DNA of 35,360 bases from Spirochaetia bacterium. Its GTDB lineage: Bacteria > Spirochaetota > Spirochaetia > B11-G9. The position numbers were made by a program, and so were the translations under genes. The notes under the pieces were generated by a model. It did no database searches. It was not told where the DNA came from and saw only the letters and a program-made list of their open reading frames with translations. Shown here piece by piece: positions 30,591 through 35,360 of this stretch. Location: positions 4,092-39,451 of the forward strand of contig JAOZPU010000009.1 of NCBI GenBank assembly GCA_029932585.1, given 5' to 3'. Every line of letters starts with the position of its first letter. Position 1 is the first letter of the stretch.

Positions 30591-31833
30591 GCCTATCCAA
30601 TGCTTTAATTCTTTCACCTACTGTAGGATGAGAGTAGTGATAGAAACTATAAAGGGGATGTGGGGTTAAATTGGATAAATTTTCCTTACTCATTATTATC
30701 AACCCCTCTTTTAAGTCCTCACCATAATCGGTATTTTTTGCAGCAAAGGCATCTGCTTCGTACTCATGCTTTCTGGACCACATTGTAAATAGAGGAGTCA
30801 GAAAAAATGTAAATGGCCCGGCAGCAAAACTTAATATGACAAAAATACCATGATAGGATACTCTGGAAAAACCAAAGGCTTCAAATAAAGGAAGATAATT
30901 TAAAAAAATATTTACCACAAAGAAACCAAGAGTTGTAACAAAAAAAGAAAGAACAAGCCCCTTAATAAGGTGATGCTTTTTATAATGACCAATTTCATGC
31001 GCCAGTACTGCTGCTATTTGCTTATTGCTGAGTATAGAAACAAGAGTATCATAAAGAACAATTCTTTTTGCTTTTCCAACACCTGTAAAATAAGCATTTG
31101 AGTGCCCACTTCGTCTGCTCCCATCCATAATAAAAATACCAGTAGTTCTAAATTTAAGTTTATCAGCCAGAACTTTTAATAAATTTTTAAGATCATCCTC
31201 CTGTAAAGGAGCAAATTTATTAAAAAGAGGAGCAATAAATAATGGGTATAGAATACTTAAAACTAACTGGAAAATAATTAAACCAACAGAAGCTATTATC
31301 CACCAAAAGGGACCGGCTTTATCCATAAACATAAAAAGTCCTAACAATAAAAAAGAAAGAATAACTCCGGATAATACAAGATTTTTAATTTGATCTTTAA
31401 TAAACAAACCAGGAGTCATTTTATTAAATCCAAATTTTTCCTCTATTGTAAACTGAGAATAAATAGAAAAAGGTAAACCAATTATGTAAAATAATATTGA
31501 AAGAACAAAAATATATACAATTCCTTCAAGATAGGGATTCAGTCCATAACCACTTATAAATAGATCAATACGCCCAAAAGTTCCCGTTAAAATAATTACT
31601 AAAAGAATTATGGAGCTAAGCATACCGGAAAATATTGTAAAATAACTTTTTACTCTGGTATATTCTACTGATTTTCGATAAGTCTCAAAGTCTATATGGT
31701 TCGCAAAAATTGCAGGAATAGAAACACTGTTCTTTTTAAGCTCTCCAATGTTTAAAACTGTCAAATAATTTTGAAACAGAAAATCCAAACCAAAAAAAAT
31801 TAAATATAGAATAAGAATAGATTGATATGACAT
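30583..31833 (-). CDS. M48-family (Ste24-like) membrane zinc protease
   Basis: A 416-residue integral membrane metalloprotease of the Ste24/CAAX-protease type. The N-terminal half has several hydrophobic helices (for instance IIASVGLIIFQLVLSILYPLF), the zinc motif HEIGHYKKHH lies near residue 278, two more helices follow, and the third ligand is Glu in YEADAFA near residue 358. A closing segment HPLYSFYHYSHPTVGERIKAL is the family's C-terminal signature. Bacteria lack CAAX prenylation, and these homologues are thought to act in membrane protein quality control. GAGG lies eight bases before the ATG. It is downstream of a terminator, so probably a separate transcription unit. Confidence 0.92.
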   Translation of the reverse strand: MSYQSILILYLIFFGLDFLFQNYLTVLNIGELKKNSVSIPAIFANHIDFETYRKSVEYTRVKSYFTIFSGMLSSIILLVIILTGTFGRIDLFISGYGLNPYLEGIVYIFVLSILFYIIGLPFSIYSQFTIEEKFGFNKMTPGLFIKDQIKNLVLSGVILSFLLLGLFMFMDKAGPFWWIIASVGLIIFQLVLSILYPLFIAPLFNKFAPLQEDDLKNLLKVLADKLKFRTTGIFIMDGSRRSGHSNAYFTGVGKAKRIVLYDTLVSILSNKQIAAVLAHEIGHYKKHHLIKGLVLSFFVTTLGFFVVNIFLNYLPLFEAFGFSRVSYHGIFVILSFAAGPFTFFLTPLFTMWSRKHEYEADAFAAKNTDYGEDLKEGLIIMSKENLSNLTPHPLYSFYHYSHPTVGERIKALDRLS

Positions 31834-31866
31834 GGTTATATCCTCTTTTTTAAAATTACAAACAAA

Positions 31867-31892
31867 AAAATCCTGCCGTTTGACAGGATTTT
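31867..31892 (-). terminator. Intrinsic terminator after the small zinc-ribbon gene
   Basis: AAAATCCTG (31867-31875) and CAGGATTTT (31884-31892) pair around an eight-base loop. Read on the minus strand the hairpin is followed by a run of T, so it closes the zinc-ribbon gene upstream of the M48 gene. Confidence 0.85.
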
Positions 31893-31918
31893 ATGAATTA
31901 AGAAATACTCCCTAATTA

Positions 31919-32113
31919 TTATAGAGCAGCTACTGCTTCCTGTTTCTTTCCATGGGCAATAGCCTTATTACATTCTTTACAAACCTTAATTTTCTTTTCA
32001 TTTATTTCGTTTTCATAAAGAACTTTAACACCAGTTCGTTTACAAACAGGACATGTTCCTCTGCCGGCCTTAACAAGCTCCCGAATTCCTACACCTCTAT
32101 GTGCTTTAGACAT
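31919..32113 (-). CDS. Small zinc-ribbon protein, conserved but unknown
   Basis: A 64-residue basic protein: MSKAHRGVGIRELVKAGRG, then Cys-Pro-x-Cys in TCPVCKRTGVKVLYE, then KVCKECNKAIAHGKK. The two CxxC pairs should form a four-cysteine zinc ribbon, and the Lys/Arg content suggests RNA or ribosome binding. The start is set at the ATG at 32113, which has GGAGG five bases upstream; an in-frame TTG four codons earlier lies inside that ribosome binding site and is unlikely. I believe similar short proteins are common in spirochaetes but cannot name a function. It is closed by its own terminator. Confidence 0.75.
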   Translation of the reverse strand: MSKAHRGVGIRELVKAGRGTCPVCKRTGVKVLYENEINEKKIKVCKECNKAIAHGKKQEAVAAL

Positions 32114-32232
32114 TATTTCCTCCAATTATAGCGAAAAACCTCATTAACATTCAGCGTCATACTATAGACTTGGATATTGAAAATGTCAAGATTACTGGCA
32201 ACCAGGCAACCAGCTTATTTAAAAAATGGTAA

Positions 32233-32982
32233 CTATTCAGCATTACACTGACATGCCCCAGGTTTATCAAAAAGTACCTCCAGGGCTATTTCTGTTAATT
32301 TATTTTTTGTTTCTTCTATCTCTTTGTCACTGATAAATTCAAGATCATCTTTTATTCCTGCAGCCCAGTTTATTGAATATGAAACAGCAGCAAGATGTAT
32401 TCCGGCTTCCCTGGCCAGAGCAGTTTCTGTAGCACCTGTCATTCCAACATAATCGGCTCCAAACATTTTATACATTTTTATTTCTGCAGGCGTTTCAAAT
32501 CTGGGTCCATTTGTGCAAATATAGGTACCGGAATCTGCTAAAGGGAACCCTCTCTTTTTTGCAGCTGTAAGTATTTTTAATCGAAGATCAGCACAATAGG
32601 GTTCATCCATAGGCGTATGTTTAAGTCCTGACTTTCCCCCTTCGTAGAAAGTATTTATTCTTCCCTGGGTAACATCAATAAACTGGGAAACTAATCCAAA
32701 CCTGCCTGGAGGTACAATATCGGTTATGGATCCAACTGCATATATGGCAAAAACCCGCTCTATGCCCAAAAGAGTTAAAGCTCTAATATTTGCTCTGTAA
32801 TTAATTTTGTGCGGAGGAATAGTATGATCCAACCCATGTCTTGAAATAAAATATAGATCTTTCCATTTTCCAGTGCCTTTTTTAACTGTTACCAATCCAT
32901 ATTCAGTTTCAACATTCTCATCAACTGTGCTTATTCCCTCTATACTGTAAACTCCTGTTCCTCCAAGAATAGCAGCTTTCAT
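32233..32982 (-). CDS. Purine nucleoside phosphorylase family, 5'-methylthioadenosine/methylthioinosine phosphorylase
   Basis: This family splits methylthioadenosine (or methylthioinosine, 5'-deoxyadenosine) with phosphate into a base and a 5-modified ribose-1-phosphate. The 249-residue protein shows the phosphate loop GGTGVY, RHGLDHTIPPHKINYRANI, YAVGSI, the family signature YICTNGPRFETPAEIKMY, and GMTGATETALARE. The base-recognition loop reads SINWAAG, with Asn205 where adenine-specific MTA phosphorylases have Asp (in TDYD). Asn is associated with 6-oxopurine substrates, so methylthioinosine may be used after deamination. The ATG overlaps the mtnA-like stop by one base (TAATG). It is the last gene of the aldolase-isomerase-phosphorylase operon. 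Confidence 0.88.
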   Translation of the reverse strand: MKAAILGGTGVYSIEGISTVDENVETEYGLVTVKKGTGKWKDLYFISRHGLDHTIPPHKINYRANIRALTLLGIERVFAIYAVGSITDIVPPGRFGLVSQFIDVTQGRINTFYEGGKSGLKHTPMDEPYCADLRLKILTAAKKRGFPLADSGTYICTNGPRFETPAEIKMYKMFGADYVGMTGATETALAREAGIHLAAVSYSINWAAGIKDDLEFISDKEIEETKNKLTEIALEVLFDKPGACQCNAE

Positions 32983-34031
32983 TATTCCTTACCCCAGTTT
33001 TTGTATACATTCCCAAGCCCATAAGCAGAAATTAATCCCTTAGGAGTAATTATACCGGATATAAGATGAGGCGGAACAATATCAAAAGCAGGATAGTATG
33101 CTTTCATATCCGGTCTTGTAGTGGGAACACCTCTTATCATTTTAACCTCTTCAGGATCACGTTCCTCAATAATAATACTTTCTCTCCCCTTCCTGGTCAT
33201 ATCGGGGTCGATAGCCAATGGGAAATAAGGAATACCATGGTAATTTGCAGTAACAGCATTTTGAAAAGTGCCTATTTTATTTGCGACCCAGCCATCACTG
33301 GTTACTATATCGACTGCTGTCATATACTTTTGAATTTTTCCCTGGGACATAACATGAGCACACATACTATCTGTAATTAAAGTTACATCTGCTCCAATTT
33401 CCATTAAACATGGAGCTGTTAACCTTGCTCCCTGAAGATACGGCCTGGTTTCAGGAGAATAAACCTTTATATTCTTCCCCTGTTCCAGGGCCAGAGCAAT
33501 TGTAAGGATAAAAGAAGTTTCTGCAAAACACATTGTTAGAACACCATCACCATCTTCAATTAACCCAGAACCAATTTCGGCCATAGTAAAATAGCTCTTT
33601 TCATACTCTTTTTGGAAATTATCAATATAGCCCTGAACGGCAGACTCCAAAGATTTACCAATTTCAATCTCTTTACATATAATATCTACAAGATCTTCAA
33701 GTATTCTTGCCATAGTGGTATTAGTAGGCCTGGTAATTTGCAACCGCTCTTTTGCTTTAATAAAAATATCAGCAGAGGGTTTTATCTCTCCACGGTCTGC
33801 TTTTCCTGCAAGAAACAGCATGCCTACCATTGCTGCCCTCATAGGACCTCCACCCTGGGTAACCATTGTTTCAATAGCAACCGCCACCTCTTCAATGGAA
33901 TGACATGCTACAAATTCTTTTTTAAAAGGATAGGCGCGTCTGTCCCCAATTAGAATAGTATTATTTTCAATTCTTGCAATATTTATGCTTTTTAATATGA
34001 ATGGAAGATATGAATCTATTTTTCGTTCCAA
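32982..34031 (-). CDS. mtnA: MtnA-like 5-modified ribose-1-phosphate isomerase
   Basis: MtnA isomerises 5-methylthioribose-1-phosphate to the ribulose form. The 349-residue protein has QGGGPMRAAMVG, RPTNTTMAR, the catalytic Cys168 in LTMCFAE, ETRPYLQGARLTA, LITDSMCAHVM, and VANKIGTFQNAV. The catalytic Asp falls on Asp241 (AVDIV) when aligned backward from NKIGT. It departs from textbook MtnA at several places (CFAET instead of CNAG, DGWVANK instead of NGDVANK), so it belongs to a divergent branch that may also take 5-deoxyribose-1-phosphate. The start is TTG with CAGGAG seven bases upstream. It sits between the FucA-like aldolase and the phosphorylase genes, which defines the pathway. Confidence 0.9.
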   Translation of the reverse strand: MERKIDSYLPFILKSINIARIENNTILIGDRRAYPFKKEFVACHSIEEVAVAIETMVTQGGGPMRAAMVGMLFLAGKADRGEIKPSADIFIKAKERLQITRPTNTTMARILEDLVDIICKEIEIGKSLESAVQGYIDNFQKEYEKSYFTMAEIGSGLIEDGDGVLTMCFAETSFILTIALALEQGKNIKVYSPETRPYLQGARLTAPCLMEIGADVTLITDSMCAHVMSQGKIQKYMTAVDIVTSDGWVANKIGTFQNAVTANYHGIPYFPLAIDPDMTRKGRESIIIEERDPEEVKMIRGVPTTRPDMKAYYPAFDIVPPHLISGIITPKGLISAYGLGNVYKNWGKE

Positions 34032-34084
34032 TTACTTACTCCTGTTAGTATACTAAAACAATAATTTCCGGTTAAGAGAGAATA

Positions 34085-34723
34085 TTAGTGATATCCTACA
34101 AACTGCCTGTTCAAATTCTCAACTTCATCATTCGAAAGAATTTGTATTTCCTGACCTGAAGATAAGCAAGTCATATATAATCCTGAAATATATTCCATAT
34201 GACTTGCAATGGAATAAGCCTGATCAATTGTCCTGGCTCCACTGACAAGACCATGATTTCCCAATAAGACAGCTCTTCGTCCAACCATACCTTCAAGAGC
34301 ATTTTTGGCAAGTTCTTTAGTACCAAAAGTAGCATATGGAGCACATCTAAGATTCCCTCCTGCACTTGCTATCATATAATGAATTGCAGGCAGTCCCTTA
34401 TTAAGACATGATAATGCAGAAGCATTAAATGAATGTGTATGAACAACAGCATCGATATCTTCACGATTTGCATAATAAATTGTATGAAGTTTTAACTCAC
34501 TTGAAGGTTTGCCTTTGCCATCTACTACTTTTTCATCAAGATCAACAACTATAATATCTTCAGGGCCCATATCCATATAGTCTTTACTACCCGGCGTTAT
34601 GGCTAACAGTTTTTCTTTTCTATTAAAAACAGAAATATTTCCACCTGTACCAACAACCAGGCCGCTGGTAAGCATCAATTGGGCATATTTAACAACTTCT
34701 CTTCTTTCAAATTCAAGCAGCAT
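34085..34723 (-). CDS. Class II aldolase, FucA-like (DHAP-shunt aldolase Ald2/DrdA type)
   Basis: A 212-residue class II aldolase of the L-fuculose-phosphate aldolase type: GTGGNISV, ITPGSKDY, PSSELKLH with catalytic Glu76, zinc ligands His95 and His97 (VVHTHS) and His157 (LGNHGL), and the FucA-like block PAIHYMIASAGGN followed by CAPYATFGT. It should split a 5-modified ribulose-1-phosphate into DHAP and an aldehyde. The related MtnB dehydratase is of similar size but lacks this FucA block. In front of mtnA and a phosphorylase, the likely products are DHAP plus methylthioacetaldehyde or acetaldehyde. It has AGGAG before the ATG and a fair promoter. A true fuculose or rhamnulose role is less likely because no sugar genes accompany it. 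Confidence 0.88.
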   Translation of the reverse strand: MLLEFERREVVKYAQLMLTSGLVVGTGGNISVFNRKEKLLAITPGSKDYMDMGPEDIIVVDLDEKVVDGKGKPSSELKLHTIYYANREDIDAVVHTHSFNASALSCLNKGLPAIHYMIASAGGNLRCAPYATFGTKELAKNALEGMVGRRAVLLGNHGLVSGARTIDQAYSIASHMEYISGLYMTCLSSGQEIQILSNDEVENLNRQFVGYH

Positions 34724-34744
34724 TTGTTTCTCCTATAAAAACTA

Positions 34745-34774
34745 AATATACAAGAAGAATTATAACTATGTAAA
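34745..34774 (-). promoter_or_regulatory. Promoter of the methylthioadenosine-salvage operon
   Basis: On the minus strand TTTACA (34774-34769), an 18-base spacer and TATATT (34750-34745), both five of six matches. The leader would be about 15 bases and carries AGGAG for the aldolase ATG. The rest of the 203-base divergent intergenic region (34775-34890) shows no riboswitch-like structure to me. Confidence 0.55.
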
Positions 34775-34890
34775 GACAGATTTTTTGATAGAGCTTTTTG
34801 CGCTGTCTCTCATTTCCTATGTCAAAAGCACTTCTTCTCTAATTCAGAACAGCAGAACTGGCGGAAAAAGCCAAAAACAAGCCAATTCAA

Positions 34891-34926
34891 TATACATCTC
34901 ACAAGCCTCTGATATATAATTAACCT
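34891..34926 (+). promoter_or_regulatory. Promoter of the 34927 gene, leaderless type
   Basis: A perfect TATAAT (34915-34920) is followed by six bases and the ATG at 34927. TATACA (34891-34896) at 18 bases gives a four-of-six -35. There is no ribosome binding site. Confidence 0.55.
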
Positions 34927-35360
34927 ATGGAAACAAAAGAAGAGTTATTAAAAGATTTAAGAAAATTAATTAAAGATATTCCTGAAGAAGGTTTAATTTT
35001 CCTCATTGAACAGGCCAATAAACTGGTTTATAACAAAAGAGTAGAGGAAATAAATGCTCTACAGACAAAATTGAATAAAAAGAGTGGTAAAAAATCGAAA
35101 CAACAGCCCATCCAGAAATGTACAATTTCTGTAGAAAGAGGCTCTTTTAATCGAAGTTTTATTCTTATTATTGGAAACACCCGTAAGACTGTAACAGAAG
35201 ACGAAATGGTAAAGCTGGTAAGAATCTGCCACACAGCAAAAAATGCAGCAGATGCTTCTTCCAGACTTTACAATCGTTTAAAACATGAAAGAGATGACAT
35301 TCTTCTCGATTCAGGAATCGGAAGTAAAGAGGACAAATGTCTTGCTGAAATATATAAATA
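34927..35360 (+). CDS. Unknown protein (3' end at or just beyond the window edge)
   Basis: An open frame of 144 codons runs from the ATG at 34927 to the edge, ending ...AEIYK followed by TA, so a stop may come with the very next base. I do not recognise it. Residues 1-40 are a charged amphipathic helical region (LKDLRKLIKDIPEEGLIFLIEQANKL begins this part), followed by a Lys/Ser/Gln linker and then a compact C-terminal region (CTISVERG, FILIIGNTRKTVTEDEMVKLVRICH, RLYNRLKHERDD). There is no signal peptide or membrane segment, so it is probably cytoplasmic. It is divergent from the salvage operon and appears leaderless. Base composition is like its neighbours. Confidence 0.65.
   Translation, partial: METKEELLKDLRKLIKDIPEEGLIFLIEQANKLVYNKRVEEINALQTKLNKKSGKKSKQQPIQKCTISVERGSFNRSFILIIGNTRKTVTEDEMVKLVRICHTAKNAADASSRLYNRLKHERDDILLDSGIGSKEDKCLAEIYK

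Noticed and set aside
31919-32125. Small basic protein considered as ribosomal protein L28 or L33-like
   Set aside because: The L28 signature (RCQ-x-TGK...) is absent, and the two CxxC pairs sit in a CPVCKRTG / VCKECNKA context that fits no ribosomal protein I know. It is listed as an unknown zinc ribbon.
34085-34723. Aldolase considered as MtnB methylthioribulose-1-phosphate dehydratase
   Set aside because: The protein carries the FucA-specific block PAIHYMIASAGGN followed by CAPYATFGT, and no mtnC, mtnD or mtnW is adjacent.
34724-34926. SAM- or purine-type riboswitch in front of the salvage operon
   Set aside because: No conserved SAM-I, SAM-II or purine aptamer core was seen, and a promoter close to the aldolase start leaves a leader too short for one.
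1-35360. Mobile elements, CRISPR arrays, tRNA or rRNA genes, prophage or defence systems
   Set aside because: No transposase, integrase, regular direct-repeat array, cloverleaf-like segment or known defence gene was found on either strand. Codon use and base composition are even throughout apart from the 26-base palindrome.

Overview
The window looks like chromosomal DNA from a free-living or host-associated spirochaete (order Spirochaetales). It is AT-rich. The evidence is a periplasmic-type FlaB flagellin, an eukaryote-like IleRS without the C-terminal zinc domain, several spirochaete-style lipoproteins with loose lipoboxes, and the cluster of CCA/poly(A) polymerase, rnc, acpP, rpmF, coaD together with ffh-rpsP-KH-rimM-trmD-rplS. 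From memory, that cluster is also close together in Borrelia. I saw no phage, insertion sequence, CRISPR array, rRNA or tRNA. Nearly every base is explained by tightly packed genes, and no gap exceeds 300 bases.

Layout. 1-1280 (minus): an ArsR-type regulator followed by aroB, which runs off the left edge. 1506-3849 (plus): cysteine desulfurase and ThiI, a tRNA s4U8 thiolation pair. 3865-3890: a strong REP-like palindrome that supplies the stop codon of an FmdB-type zinc ribbon gene (minus). 4263-9658 (minus): ileS, a lipoprotein, hisH and hisF. 9765-10767: flaB with a sigma28-like promoter, a CsrA-like leader hairpin and a strong terminator. 10808-13906: the CCA/poly(A) polymerase gene (plus) converges on coaD-rpmF-acpP-rnc (minus). 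14090-15384 (plus): a lipoprotein and an exported HEAT-repeat protein. 15446-26338 (minus): one long co-directional run: smc, a membrane protein, a lipoprotein, ffh, rpsP, khpA, rimM, trmD, rplS, a FliK-like gene, a FlhB-C-terminus-like gene, an HD-GYP protein, a small ORF and a zinc-finger-like protein. 26477-30590 (plus): a frame-split YihY/BrkB protein, a CapA-like lipoprotein and a GH4 glycosidase. 30583-34723 (minus): an M48 protease, a small zinc-ribbon protein and a three-gene methylthioadenosine salvage operon. 34927-end (plus): an unknown gene.

How the genes work together. The translation genes (ileS, rnc, CCA enzyme, L32, S16, L19, TrmD, RimM, KhpA, Ffh) form the core. The motility and c-di-GMP genes (flaB, FliK-like, FlhB-like, HD-GYP) sit among them. 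The purine-thioribose genes (phosphorylase, MtnA-like isomerase, FucA-like aldolase) match the DHAP shunt of methylthioadenosine or 5'-deoxyadenosine disposal and not the classical methionine salvage pathway.

Main points for a second look: (1) at least four and probably six transcription units have a -10 hexamer ending 5-7 bases before the start codon, implying leaderless mRNAs; (2) the flaB leader carries a near-perfect CsrA consensus in a hairpin loop plus a second GGA at the Shine-Dalgarno; (3) yihY is split exactly at a U UUU UUA heptamer in the correct frame for -1 slippage; (4) the DHAP-shunt operon, whose phosphorylase has Asn at the base-recognition position; (5) an SMC protein with no recognisable hinge; (6) FliK-like and FlhB-tail-like genes in the rplS operon; (7) an unlisted 47-codon gene coupled to its neighbour.
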